From Globodera rostochiensis (lineage: Eukaryota; Nematoda; Chromadorea; Rhabditida; Heteroderidae): DNA of 64,000 bases. Below are positions 48,301 to 59,525 of this stretch, in pieces. Under the pieces are notes generated by a model. It was given only the letters and a program-made list of their open reading frames with translations. It did no database searches and had not been told where the DNA came from. The stretch spans positions 2,563,991-2,627,990 of the forward strand of contig JAEVLN010000012.1 of the NCBI GenBank assembly GCA_018350325.1, written 5' to 3'. The translations under genes and the position numbers were made by a program. Within the stretch, counting starts at the first letter, position 1; each line of letters starts with the position of its first letter.

Positions 48301-50503
48301 GCAGGCGATCCCAAGCATCAAAGTCCACTCATTAAGCCATTCCCGTAATTGCCAACCACACAAATCCCCCCCCCCCCACCAGAACCCCCCCCCCCCCAAA
48401 AAATCCCCCCCCCCCCATCAGCAAATCCCCCCCACCCCCCCCCCCCCCATCAGCAAATCCCCCCCCCCCACCAGAAAATCCCCCCCCCCTCCGGCAAAGT
48501 CCCCCCCCGTTGATCCCCCCCCCCAACCACACAAATCCCCCCCCCCCCCACCAGAACCCCCCCCCAAAAAATCCCCCCCCCCATCAGCAAATCCCCCCCC
48601 CACCCCCCCCCCATCAGCAAATCCCCCCACCCCCCCCCCCCCATCAGCAAATCCCCCCCCCCCACCAGCAAATCCCCCCCCCCAAAAAATCCCCCCCCCA
48701 CCAGAAAATCCCCCCCCCCCCTCCGGCAAAGTCCCCCCCCACCCCCCCCCCCCCCATCAGCAAATCCCCCCCCCACCCCCCCCCCCATCAGCAAATCCCC
48801 CCCCCACCAGCAAATCCCCCCCCCACCAGAAAATCCCCCCCCCACCAGAAAATCCCCCCCCCCTCCGGCAAAGTCCCCCCGCCGTTGATCCCCCCCCCCA
48901 ACCACACAAATCCCCCCCCCCCCCCCACCAGCAAATCGTCCACTGTCCCGCGCTGATTTCGTCGCCATTGCCTACCGCGACGTCCGCAAAAGATTCCGCC
49001 GAAAGGGGGGCGGCGTTGCGCTTTTGCTTCAGCTTTAGACCAAAAACGGTCCGAACTTCGTCCTCCGCCGGCAAATATTTGGGGTCAATCTGAAGAGTCT
49101 TCGGGCTAACCTCTTTTTGGGGGAATCAAAGTTTAAAGCCCCCCCCCCCACCTTCAAAACGACGTAATTTCCGTTCTTCTTCTTGAAGCCCCCCCCCCCA
49201 CCTTCAAAACGACGTAATTTCCGTTCTTCTTCTTGGCCAACATGGACAGCGCCGACTCGTCGTAGTCGGGCGCAATGACTCCGTCGCTGACCTCGCGGCT
49301 GATAATGCGCGCGGTCAGCTCATCGCAGCGTTGGGACAGAGCGATGAAATCGCTGAAGGACGACATCCGGTCGGCGCCTGTGAGGGAAACATAGAAAACC
49401 CCGCGGGGGATTTGCCAAACGAATAAAAAGCACCAACCATCGAATTGCGGACAAAGCATTGAACACAACACAATGAGAGGCGAAACAGTCACGCTTTTGG
49501 GGAAAGTTTAGTGAGCAGCAGAGGTCACTCATTCAATTCGAAACGGTCGCGTTACAGTAAGAATTAGTGTACTGTATAAGCCACAAGAAGCTCTTAACTG
49601 AGTCTTTTCACAACAAAAAGGTAAAAAAATGAAAGAAAAAGAGTAAAGGCACACGATAAAGTACAGTACCGATTATTTGCTTTAATTTGGACGAATTTGG
49701 CGTTTCAATCGTCCAATTTTGTTCTAAATTTGAATTGGAAGAAAGGACACGGAAAAAGGAAAAGGAATAGAAAGAAGAAAGTGCCAAAAGACGCAACAAA
49801 AAGCGGCACCTCGGGCGCGAGCCAAAGCGACCGCCAGAGAATGTCGCCGCAAATCCAACGGCAAATCGGCCACCTTCGAATTGGGAAATGCAATAATTGC
49901 TGCCCGTCCCTACCGGACCATAAGTGCCATTGCCTCCGCGTCCTTAAGCGGCACGCCAATGGCGGCGCCAGCCGGGCTGAACTGCTTGAAGGAGGCAGCC
50001 GCCGGCTGTCCCGTCGCGTCCGCCAACTCCGACACCAATTGCCAAGCATTCAGCCCGTCAAGAATGTTTATATATCCCGGGGAACCGTTGAGCACTGAAA
50101 AGTGAGCTCCGTTCCTTTAAGTTCAAGCCAAAGGGGTTCATCTACCGATGTGTTCCTCTCAAATCAAAGTGTCTTAAGTCCGTTTGTATTTCCCTTCGAC
50201 ACCTTTTATCGGCATGTCCATCTGCAACGACGCGTACAGTTCCGGGTCCGTGTTCAACTCGTCCCAACAGCTCCCGTCGCTGATGTCCCACCCGCTGACG
50301 GCGCTCAGCCCGTTCAATCCGCCGCCGCCACTTCCGCTGTTCGCATGTACGCCGTCTGCGATGGTTCCGTTTGGCGTTTCTGCGGAAAGATGCGCGTAAT
50401 GGCGGTTGCGACGCATAAAGCGGCCGCATATGCTGTCATCCAAATGGGAATGCTGGCAACAGGCGGTGGACGAGCCGGAATGGTTGTGGGGGTGGTCGAA
50501 CGC
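45323..50503 (-). CDS. atic-1: AICAR transformylase domain of ATIC, last purine-synthesis steps
   Basis: Minus-strand exons spell the AICAR formyltransferase half in order: [14 protein letters not shown] joined to [45 protein letters not shown] plus [139 protein letters not shown] and [15 protein letters not shown]. This enzyme formylates AICAR with 10-formyl-THF. The IMP-cyclohydrolase half normally present at the N-terminus is not recognisable upstream, so the start (50203 or beyond) is open; a frame labelled AFDH at about 50503 is the limit I give. A frameshift or 23-nt intron lies near 48950. The stop is at 45323-45325. One intron (45900-47995) contains the i-type lysozyme gene. Confidence 0.8.
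45994..46137 (+). other. Orphan exon-like ORF in an ATIC intron
   Basis: A 144-bp open stretch on the plus strand, bounded by AAATTACAG and CA|GTGAGT splice-like ends, coding [20 protein letters not shown] and more. It lies upstream of the nested lysozyme but does not match that family. The minus strand is also open in part ([20 protein letters not shown]), so strand is not settled. It could be a remnant exon. Confidence 0.3.
46693..46944 (-). CDS. Small acidic/Gly-rich ORF, unsupported
   Basis: An 83-codon ORF in the ATIC intron, sense with ATIC. It begins [20 protein letters not shown] and is Lys/Glu- then Gly-rich. Its stop coincides with an AATAAA-type motif, and it has no detectable family. 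Could be a small nested gene or chance. The overlapping frame from 46916 is equally open. Confidence 0.3.
   Translation of the reverse strand: MEDQISQRRIVSKKVAVEKKEDKNGQKIGRFGHFEGSIWGEQKEAEEGEQCLANRWESSNGGGNTIGGGGFGLAEFRDFGINF
47000..47906 (+). CDS. Invertebrate-type (destabilase) lysozyme, nested in an ATIC intron
   Basis: Exons run [18 protein letters not shown] (47000-47077), [20 protein letters not shown] and QYK (to 47178), [30 protein letters not shown] (from 47367), [29 protein letters not shown] and [23 protein letters not shown] 47904-47906. Cysteine spacing and the order D-x-C, SECE, LGCGFF and ARIHDGG match i-type lysozymes such as C. elegans ILYS. These hydrolyse bacterial peptidoglycan and isopeptide bonds. 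Candidate catalytic residues are the Glu in SECE and the Asp in AED. The signal-peptide exon is not identified. A 33-bp intron is inferred between RARI and GCAED. The gene reads opposite to ATIC. Confidence 0.88.
47179..47343 (+). repeat. 33-bp minisatellite, five copies, at a lysozyme 5' splice site
   Basis: Five 33-bp units of GTRAGGTTACTGTACATACC ATACCCTCGGGGG. The first begins exactly at the donor after QYK; each later unit also starts GTAAGG. The array spans most of intron 47179-47366. The unit length is a multiple of three, so reading through does not stop within the array. Confidence 0.95.
48361..48928 (-). repeat. C/G-rich minisatellite in an ATIC intron
   Basis: Roughly 18-22 bp imperfect units on the sense strand of [23 protein letters not shown] with variants GATTTTCTGG. 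It fills most of intron 48273-48928. The unit equals the last 9 nt of the preceding exon plus the donor. A larger unit containing a GATCAACGGCGGGG block recurs about every 370 bp. Confidence 0.9.
49150..49239 (-). repeat. 50-bp tandem duplication of an exon end and its donor
   Basis: Sense strand of ATIC: the segment AAGAAGAACGGAAATTACGT CGTTTTGAAG plus GTGGGGGGGGGG occurs twice with a 50-bp period. The inner copy at 49152-49201 repeats the true exon end at 49202. Its downstream reading frame gives a stop, so the exon-proximal donor must be the productive one. Confidence 0.9.
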
Positions 50504-50939
50504 CTTGGGGGAGAGGGGGGGGGATGAGGGAAAAGCAGGGAAAGGGACTTCGAAAACTGACAATGAATGGGGGGGGGAGGGGGGGGGGGAAGAATTTGAT
50601 TCAGAAGAAAGAGGGGACGGCGGAATGAGTGCATTCAGAAAATGGGGTGATTGGAGCGTTAATTTGAATTCATTTGAGATTAGAGGGAAATGAGAAACGG
50701 CGGAATGGGAAATTGCCCGAAGGGATTCCAAGAAATTGCCCAAATCCAAATTCAAATTACCACTTTTGGCATTCAAATGCAAATGCATAGCTTTGAATAT
50801 TCATTCATTCATTCTTTGACTCGCATTTGTCTAACCGTGACGATGCGAAAGAAGAAGTTCGAGTCGAGAAGCCGCGACTGCGACTTGGACCTGAACCAAG
50901 CAAAAGGGAAATGGGCGGCGGGAGTAATCCCTGGCCATT

Positions 50940-51330
50940 TTATGTAAAGTTTGTCAAGAACGGTTTTCGAAAAGTCTCCCAAAACCATTTTATTTTGATC
51001 GGACTGATCGATTTGGGCTGATTGACTAACCTTCTTCGCTCAGCCAGGAACTTGGACACGGACGGCAGTCTGTTCCGACGTCCGTCCCAACTGTTGCTGG
51101 TGCTCGGCTGCTGTTGACCCGTCGGCTCATTGCCGCGGTATTCCTCCTCCAGCGCGGCCGCCACCCGAAAGCGTGCCATTGACGAAATGCGCGACATGCC
51201 AATGCCAAACAAAAATCGCTGCCGGCGCTGGCTGAGTCGGTGAGAAATGCCGCAGACAAAGGCCCAGGCCTTCGCGAGAAAGGCGACGATCGAAGAACAA
51301 AGGGATAAAACGTTTTTTGCCTACCGGCGT
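50940..51330 (-). CDS. Unrecognised exon(s) upstream of ATIC
   Basis: Minus-strand reading gives FGIGMSRISSMARFRVAAAL EEEYRGNEP, then a Gln/Ser/Pro linker and PSVSKFLAERRR ending at a GT donor near 51030. Codon choice and length make coding plausible, but I see no family and cannot attach it to ATIC or another gene. Small further ORFs upstream are likely chance. Confidence 0.35.
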
Positions 51331-52328
51331 TTTTTGTGCCGTCGGTGCAATTCTCTTCGTCAAACACAATTGGCTAAGCGGTTGGTGGGGAGTATCACAT
51401 CCCCTCCGGCGCCGATGGATGGGAAGTTTGGATGAGTGCCCCCCCCCCCCCTCTGGCAGTCCGTTCGCCCATTCCCGTGACGGACCCGGTGGGCCCAGCG
51501 GATGGATGCGTCGGATGGTTTGGCCAATTCGCCCGCCCATTGGACCCTTCCCCCCCGGGCAATTTCCCCTTGGCCGCTTCTCTTCCAAAAGCACTCTGCT
51601 AATTTATCTAAAAGTTTTGTGGGCGAACCGTGGCCGAATTGGCCGTGCCGAAAAAGAGAGAAAAGGAAGAAAATGGGAAATTTAGAGAATTGATGAGATT
51701 ACTCGGAAGGGTTTGCTTATTAAGGAGCAGAAGAGTTCTTCGATTAAGGACTGATGAGATTCCGTTCAAAATTCCATTCCATTCGGCAAGGGCACTTCGA
51801 AACGCCGTGCCACAGAATGCCCCAAGAGAGAAACGGCGGCATTTAGTTCAAACAAAAACCAAATATTTATTTGGAGGACAAAAAATAGTAAATTTTTTTA
51901 GTACAAAAAACAAAAGATTCAAAAGCAAAATGTCAAACAAAAATAAAAAATATGTAGAAGCAAATGTCAAAAATCACGCCAAAGAACGGAGAAAGGATTT
52001 TTATTTTATAAGCAAAAAGCGCCCTCGGGGAGGGGACGGATTTGGCCGCCTTTTATCGAATGGACCAAACAATCCCCCGGGGGGGGGGCAAAGTCACTTA
52101 TTCCCCCCCCCTTCTTTTTACCGCTCGATGTTCTCCTCATTTCTCCGTCCTTGGCCGTTCAAAAATTATTCATCAAAATGCGAGGCAAAGAACAAATTCA
52201 AAAAAGAGATTGGAAGTAACAAAAGAATTTCAGAGAGTTTGTGTATTGTTTTGTTGGGATATAAGCACTTTTGGTGGACGCCAACGGCTCTAATCGATCA
52301 GTGCCATGCGCCATCCCGGACTGATCGA

Positions 52329-53950
52329 TCACCCCTCGGCGGGTTCGGTCTCTTCCCGCTTTACCTTCTTCGGCTCCCCCTCCTCGTACACACCGGTCAG
52401 CAACAACTTCTTGCGCTCGTCGATGCGCTTCTTCCGCAGTTTTTGCTAAAATATTTCTCCATCCTTTCCGAATTCCCCCCCCCCTCCCCCACCGATCCCT
52501 CCATCTCTTCCTTTGCTTTTAGCGCTTTGGCCAACGTGTCAAAGTTTTTGCGCAGTTCCACCAACTCCTCGCCCGTCTTCTCCAACTCCGCATCGACGGT
52601 CAACTCCTCCTGGCAAATCGACCACAAAAGTTGAAGCTAAATTTTTGTGTGTTTTGTTGTTATTGGGAAGCCCTTGGTTGTTATTACTTCCCGGCCAACC
52701 CGTGGTCCCTGCCCCCTCCCCAGAGGGGGTCCGGTGTTCGGTCCCCTACAACCCAAATCCTGGAGAATACTTTTTTCTTCTTATCCTCAATTTCGGCATA
52801 TTGCACGACGGCTTTCGATGGTTGACAAATTGTCACTTCGGGAGCGGTTACTTCGAGAGCGGTCACTTCGGGAGCGACTGTCAATGCATTGGCGCCTTGG
52901 AACGAAGGAATCTCGTCGGAGATCTTAAAATTAAACGCTAAGTAAATCAATTCTTGGTTAATGGGGGGGGGAGGTTAAACGTCCATGCCATGTTTTCCTC
53001 TTATTGTGCCATGGGTTATTAAATGTTGGCACATCCGACGGATTGACTTACAAATACCTCCTCGACATCGATCTCCTGCTTCATTTTCCTGGGTTTTTGC
53101 GGCTGTTCGTTCATTTTTTGCTGTTGCACAATTTGCAGCGGCGGCGGTGGCGGGGGCGGCAGAATGCGCGGGTCGAATCCCGGAAAGAATCCGAGGCGTT
53201 TGGCCCTATCCAGCGAAGTGTTTCCGAACACGCCCGCCTCCGGCACTTTTGTTCGCACTCCGTTCGTCCGTCGGCCCCCGTCGCGCTCGCCTTCCTAAAA
53301 GGGAAATTTAAATTGTTTCCATTTTTACGGGACCCCTCTGGCCACGCAGTTGGCCAAACAAAGCCAGAAGACTTAATATTCCATCTTTAAAAACTATAAA
53401 AAAACAAAATTTCATAAATTTAGACAACCTTTGGAAAAAGAAAAAACAGTTAATTTTAGTTTTAATGCGCTAAGCGCCTCACATAGAATTGAATCGCTTC
53501 ACGGTCACTCGGGTCCATCATATCGACAGGACAAGCCGAAACAGACGTGGCAATTGACGAAAGAGTTCCGCTTAACTGTTCGGCAGACCGGCTGAAGAAA
53601 GTGCGCATTTTTCAATGTTTTCGTAATTTCAGAACCCTAAAGGTTTCATGCCCACAAATCTCACACATTGTACCAAACCGTTCCGCACTTGAGCGTTCTG
53701 TTTGAGCTTGCGCTCACCTCGTCTCCTCGCGTCCGTTTCCAGTCTCCTGCCGGGAGGAATCCACACAAGTAAACTTCATGCTGCGCTCTTTGAACAGCTC
53801 CATGGACTTTGTCTGCTTATAGCTTTGCATTTGTTTGACAGCATTGGCCTCGTACGCCTGCGGGTTCAGCGTCTTCCGCGCGATTAGCGGCGGTTGAAGT
53901 GGAAATTTCCTCTTCATTAATTTCTTTTTTGCCGCTTCCTTTTCTTCCAT
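52329..53950 (-). CDS. Uncharacterised Lys/Glu-rich protein
   Basis: From ATG 53950, MEEKEAAKKKLMKRKFPLQP PLIARKTLNPQAYEANAVKQ continues to a GT-rich border near 53712. Later exons read RTKVPEAGVFGNTSLDRAKR, then GFDPRILPPPPPPPL, NALTVAPEVTALEVTAPEVT (a PEVT triple repeat), TVDAELEKTGEELVELRKNF and KLRKKRIDERKKLLLTGVYE; TGA 52329-52331. Basic coiled segments and a proline run suggest a nuclear scaffold-like protein, but I do not recognise it. The join between 53714 and 53296 is not resolved in frame, so an exon may be missing. Introns carry several C runs. Confidence 0.45.
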
Positions 53951-54498
53951 ATTTAGCTTAAAATGTATCCGTTTATTTTACATTTACGGGTAGAGAGAGA
54001 TCGGACAGGACCGGAGTCCGGACAGGATTTTCAACGACTATTTTCATCGAAGCACCAGGACCAGGATATCGTGAAAACAGTATTTTTAATCTTGGTAAAT
54101 CCGCGATTTTTTTAAAAAATTCAGGTCTCTATTTTTCGGTGATCCTATTAAAATAAACACTTGCAAGTTGCAATTCAAACTTCACTTTAAGATAAACGCG
54201 TGTTGAAAAACGAATGGACAAAATGTCTGCAAAAAGACAATTTTTATTTAACAACAAAACATTCCGTTTATGTATTATTTAAAAATAAAATTGTGTGTTG
54301 AGTGGCAAGAGAAGCAGTAAAATTGGGGCCTGGGCCTTTTTTGAGTGCAAGAAGACGGAAAACAAAATTTAACAAAAAGCAAACAATTAAAGACTGTGAA
54401 GCAATAACAATGGAATAACGGTGATGATCGTTGTTGCTGTTGTGATGCGCGTGTGTAAATCTATTCAAATGATCAGAACCAACGCTCTTCTTCTCTCA

Positions 54499-56458
54499 TC
54501 ATAAGGATCCGTTCCGCCGGGCGGTTCGACGAGGTGGTCTCGTGACAACTTCCGCATACGAAAAGGGTAGGCGGGCGGGCGGCGGCGTTGGCACTGGGCT
54601 GAGAGACACTTCGAGAGCTTTCGCCGACGACTCACTGCTGACGTTGGGGGAAAAGTTCTCTTCCGCCGAACGTTGTCGCTGCTGTTCGGGTGTCCGCGAC
54701 GACAATCCGTCATTCAACTCGGGGCCGCCGGCAACCTCGCTCAGTTTCTGAAAGGATTTTGTATTCGATGTGCTTGCAGCATTCCTTCGCGGTCCATTGG
54801 CCGTCGCTTGCGCATATGTCAACTAAAAAATTGAAGAAAATGATTAAAGCTTCAAAAATTTTTAGACCGGTTTAATAGGCGGCGAAGTCATGTTGTCATC
54901 GTTGTTAGTGCCTTCGCTGGTCCCCGGACGTTGTTCGGCCGTCGAACATTCAGCCACGGTGGTTCCCGGACGTTGTTCGGCCGTCGAACATTCAGCCACG
55001 GAGTTGGGCGACGAACGCACTTCAGCGTTGGTGTTGCTGACTTCTGCTACGACTGCCGCTTCAGCGGCGAGAGTCTTGGCATCTTCGATTTGAAGTTCAC
55101 GAAAGTGATAGTGAGCGAACTCGGGCTCTTTACTCGCACTGTAAATGTCTCGACCTGGAAACAGAAACAATTTAATAAGTTTAGCATTTAAATCAGCATT
55201 TGTCCATTCTAAACTTCACATTCAATATAAACGCTTTAGTCTTTTTGAGTACTCATCTACTATTTTACGTACCAGGCACGCAGCCAGGATTTTTTTCGGG
55301 GGGGGGGCAAAGCCAAAAAAAGTGTTCTTACAAATTAGGGGTGCATTTTTGAGTTTTTTTGCAACTAAAATTTAAAATACGATAATTTTTTGAAGCTTTT
55401 TAAGAACGACGAGGTCCGGTGGTGCCGTGGTGGCGCGGGCGCAGTCGGAAATTTTTTCGATGGATTTGTTAAGAAAATTGACCCAATGCAAACAAAAGGG
55501 CCCCCAATGGTTTCTTTCACAAAAAAAAAACATTACGACGAAAGGAGGCATGGCCCCCTTGGCCCCACCCCTGATCACAACAATTATTAAAAAATAATTA
55601 AATTTCTGAGTAAAAAATGTGAACTCACAATGTTCGGCCAGATCAAGCAGAAGATAACACTCGGCCCCACTGGGCAGACGTAGCGGCACCAAATGTGGGT
55701 TGCGCCCCAGCCTGAATTTGTTCAGCAGCGACTTTGACACTTGCGACGGGCGAACCCTTCGCATCAAAATCGGCTCCATGTCAGTCCTTATGCAAATTGC
55801 GGATGCCTTCAAAATGCGATGGTCGCGTAATTGCGGTGGTGCCGACCTGGACATCTGCTGGAATGCGTTCGCATCCGACGGCACGACGAATATCGGCCGT
55901 ATTTTAAACTGAAATTCAGGGGATAAAACTTAACAAAAAACAATAAGAAATTCATTTTAGCATAAATTTTGCTTTTTTCGTCTGGGAAAATGTTCCTATG
56001 TAGCAGCGTTCAATCCATAAAAAAGACATCGATTTTTTCGGAATGGAAAAGATACTTTTTGAAGTGAATGGGAAACAAGTTTTTAGCAAAAGTAACCATC
56101 CAACAGTCCAACTCACCTTATAATAATTTCTAAAAGTGTCCACAAATTGGTTGTCAACTGCTTTATTCGGAATGATTAGCCGTGTTGGCTCAGGCGCCGC
56201 TTCGAACTCCGTCTCATAACTTTGGAGCGGCACACAATACCCAATTATTCGCCTCCTAAAATGTTTTCATCCCAAAATGCCGTATGAAAACGAAATTAAC
56301 AAAAAAAAAAAAGACGTTATTCCGACGTCAATCTCATCCTGGATACAAAACATCCGGACGTCGGGGAATATTCGGCTGGAAATTCGGTCAGCATCAATCA
56401 TTACATAGGCAACACCCGTCATTTCAGTGCCACAATTCGTCGTTTCAGACGCGTTCAT
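54499..56458 (-). CDS. Uncharacterised protein with a short internal tandem repeat
   Basis: From ATG 56458, MNASETTNCGTEMTGVAYVM, then GYCVPLQSYETEFEAAPEPT, PNKAVDNQFVDTFRNYYK, ICIRTDMEPILMRRVRPSQV and SKSLLNKFRLGRNPHLVPLR, RLPSGAECYLLLDLAEHC. A later exon (54862-55160) has the 13-residue unit VAECSTAEQRPGT twice. A low-complexity C-terminus ends FSYAEVVTRPPRRTARRNGS; TGA 54499-54501. No leader or membrane span. Family not recognised; nematode-restricted is possible. Confidence 0.45.
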
Positions 56459-57243
56459 GAAGAAATGGAGGATGGCAGGAACAAGCGGAAGGAAAAATTA
56501 AGCCTTTTAAAGAAACGAAATAGGAGAATTTTACACGAGTATAGAGTTCGAAAATAGGTAAATACAAAAGCAAAAGAAAAAAATCGAGTCAATTGAGTGA
56601 AAGCTCTGATTTTATGGTTATGATTAACAAAAAGAAAGGAATTGAGCTTACAAATTTTCAAAAAATAATTCTGCTGGCCGAAACCGGATGACACCAAAAC
56701 AGTTTGAAATGTACGTACATATCATTTGCAATTGAGAGCAACGGAATTGATTTTTGTGAGCTGTGGAGAGAAGAAATTTTATAAAATCTGGTCATTTTTA
56801 AGTCTACAACGGTTCCGTTGTCAGACATTATGTAGTAGGGCTCGTATTTTTAGTTATTTAAAGCGTTTTACGAGAATTTATTTTAGTAAATTTCCCAATT
56901 TATTAAACTAAATAGCCGGAAGCAAGGAATTCACGCCGACTTTTATAACCCCCAAATCAAGTGTTATAGGCGGCATGGGCTCGTTGGGTCCTAAGAAAGT
57001 TGCTGGCCCAGTTGCAGCGTGAAGAAGTTCAGTAAAAACGGGGCACGCCAATGGCGCCGCCAGGAAAATTGCTGTTCAATCGAAGGACAATTTATAAATT
57101 TTCACAAAGGTCGGTAACGAAAGAACATTTTATTCCTTCCACCATACGTAAATAACACGTCGCAGCTCAACCAAATCATAAGCAAATTGAACTTAATGAT
57201 TAAAGTTTCAGTAAGTTCGTCATTGGAGTGTGGGTACCCAATT
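56459..57243. other. Intergenic flank before repeat block
   Basis: About 785 bp with chance ORFs (56726-56911 plus, 56455-56697 minus). AT-rich. It leads into the dispersed repeat at 57244. No feature supported. Confidence 0.35.
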
Positions 57244-57643
57244 CGGGGGCTAAAGCCTCGCCGGGTCCAAGTCGTTTATCCGAACCCTAATTTTTATATA
57301 AATACCTTTAAATGATTGGATTCTTTTTTTCATATTTATATGAGTTTAATTTCGAATTAAAAGAAGCAAATTTCTCTCATCAACGTCTAACTCCTCCAAT
57401 TCGTTAAGTCAAAGACTCAGAAGGCCATCGATGCAATTTAACTCTTTAATAACTTTCTTTAACCTAAACCAATTAGGTCGAACATAATATTAAATGAAAG
57501 GATGCGATGAGTTAGTGTTATCATTAAGCTAAGCTTGCGATTGGCAATGCTTAAAGTTATGGCCAAAAAGTAAAAACTCAAAAAATGGCTATTTTTGGAG
57601 GTTTTCTGGCCTAACTTTTTTCATAGTTATCAAATCGCTTAGT
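57244..57643 (+). repeat. Dispersed repeat, copy A
   Basis: About 400 bp, starting CGGGGGCTAAAGC and ending TTCATAGTTATCAAATCGCT TAGT, nearly identical to 63084-63562 in the same orientation. It lacks obvious terminal inverted repeats and coding sequence. Probably a non-autonomous element or a piece of one. Confidence 0.85.
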
Positions 57644-57775
57644 GCAAGCTCGCCAGCTCGTCATTAACGTCTTCTTCGTCTCGCCACACTCCCTCATTTC
57701 TCGGCGCAATGCCAATCAATCTTGAGTGAATTTTTTTATTAATTTTTTCATTTAAAAACAATTCGGGGACAGTAG

Positions 57776-59174
57776 TCACCCTTTCCGATTAACCAACTTC
57801 CTGAACTCCGCGCGGTGAATCGTCTTCCTTTTGAAAAGGAAGAGGGCCATCTCAAAAAAACATATTTTAAAGTAATTATATGCTTATGGGTAAAGCCCTA
57901 ACTCGTTCGATGGCAGCCGAATTCTCGGCGATGATCGCCGTTGCCCGCTCGTGGGCTTCGGCAACGAATTGTTGTTGCAGCCGGCGGAGCTGTCCTTGGG
58001 TCCGATCGGCGGGGGGGGCCGTCGCGGGCGGTTGCCTTGGCCAACTGAAAGTTTTTCTGACGGTTTACCGGTTCCGGAACCGGTTCAAAAATTGTTCCAT
58101 TCGAAATCATCCCACATAATTTCCTCTCATTTATCACTTGTGGCCCAACCATCACGCACTTTGCTTTGTCTATCCCCCCCCCCCCCCCCCACGAGCCGCT
58201 CGCCTCCACCCACCACCCATTCTCCCCCCCCCCCCCCCCCCACCCCCTCAACCGCCCGCCCCCATTAACGTTTTGTTCACTAAAGATCAATTCCACTGTG
58301 CAAAGAAGAGATATTTCAGTGGCTTTAAGTATTTCTGAATCGGTTAATGTGAAGCAAGGTATTGCTTTGATCTTAATTGGTGAAGAGTTGGGGTGGTGAT
58401 GAGATAGGTTGACCCCTCAAAATCACTTACTTCGCTGTGTTAATTTCTTTCTGTTTACTGTTTACGCTTCAAATCTTTCGAAATTGGTCGCACGCGTCCC
58501 TCCCCCTTCATCGCCCTTATTTTCCATCTATTTATCGGAAATTTTTTTCATCGCTCAACCCATTTACTATGTGGCCAAAATGTCAAATTGTGTCTTTTGA
58601 GTTCTCATTTTGGTAATTTATTGAATTTTTGAGTGCAATTGTCTTAGAATCGGAAAATTGATGACTCTAAGATTTTTATTTTTTTTTGAGATTTTTGCTT
58701 TTCTGGTTCTAAATTAACCTCCCACCTTCATGGCCATTTTTTCCCAACAGGTTTGGTCGCTGACGTGACCGATTGACACGCCAAAAAAGTGCTCCTCCGC
58801 GCAGCGGCCGCCGAGGTCCACAGCGAGGGACGCGCGCATTTCTGCGCGCGTCTTCTGCACTTTCCAGGTGCTTGTCGTGAGGCCATGTAGCGCGGCGACG
58901 GCACGACCGTCACCTAATAGCGTTTTTGTTGTAAATTAACCCCGGAAAACCCCGTTTAAAAAAGATAGGAGTACCTCGTCGAAGGCCCCGGCGTGCTCCT
59001 GGTGCCAGAGCAGGGCCGAGTGGCCAAGCTCATGGCAGGCGACACGGGTGGTGTTGTAAGCACCGCCTGCCATTGCGCCAGGAACTGCTTGCGCAGTCTG
59101 TGGTGGGTCTTCATGGCCGTTCTTTGCGTTCTTTTTTTCATGATCTAAACCGGGTTTTGTTTCAAAACTTGCCA
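57776..59174 (-). pseudogene. FtsH/YME1-like M41 protease region, frameshifted
   Basis: Minus-strand exons carry VACHELGHSALLWHQEHAGA (zinc-binding HELGH), then VTVVPSPRYMASRQAPGK and, in a different frame, KTRAEMRASLAVDLGGRCAE EHFFG. They end in the coil QLRRLQQQFVAEAHERATAI and KRKTIHRAEFRKLVNRKG (TGA 57776-57778). The order matches the M41 peptidase domain of mitochondrial AAA proteases. The AAA ATPase half is absent upstream, and the shift near 58860 breaks the domain. Either a pseudogene or a gene with an assembly indel. Confidence 0.6.
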
Positions 59175-59525
59175 CCCGATTGTGATAAAAATATTTAATA
59201 CATTAGGTTTTCTAACCATATCTCCCCTCCGACATGGACCCCTCCTCCTTGATCTTTTATAAGAATTCTCATAAAAAATACAATTGATGGTAAAAAGAAA
59301 AGCGATCGTTGATCATCCGTTCGCCGAATTTTAGGCACCTTCTTCGCCATTTGGTTATGTTGCGCTGCGCTCTTCGAGTGCTGAAAACAAAAAAAATGAA
59401 AATAACTTTTTTGGAAATTAGTTATCCAATTTTTGATTGATCACTCCAATTAGATCCCCCCTCAGAAATCAATGTTCAAAACGGTCTTTTTGCAATAAAC
59501 ATAATCAAAAAAAAAACGATCAAAC

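Noticed and set aside
48450..48968. Gly-rich or Pro-rich ORFs in the ATIC intron
   Set aside because: Translations of the G/C array; the flanking exons splice over it in frame.
51630..52634. Plus-strand 334-codon ORF
   Set aside because: Composition is non-protein-like and it overlaps coding exons of the minus-strand gene that ends at 52329.
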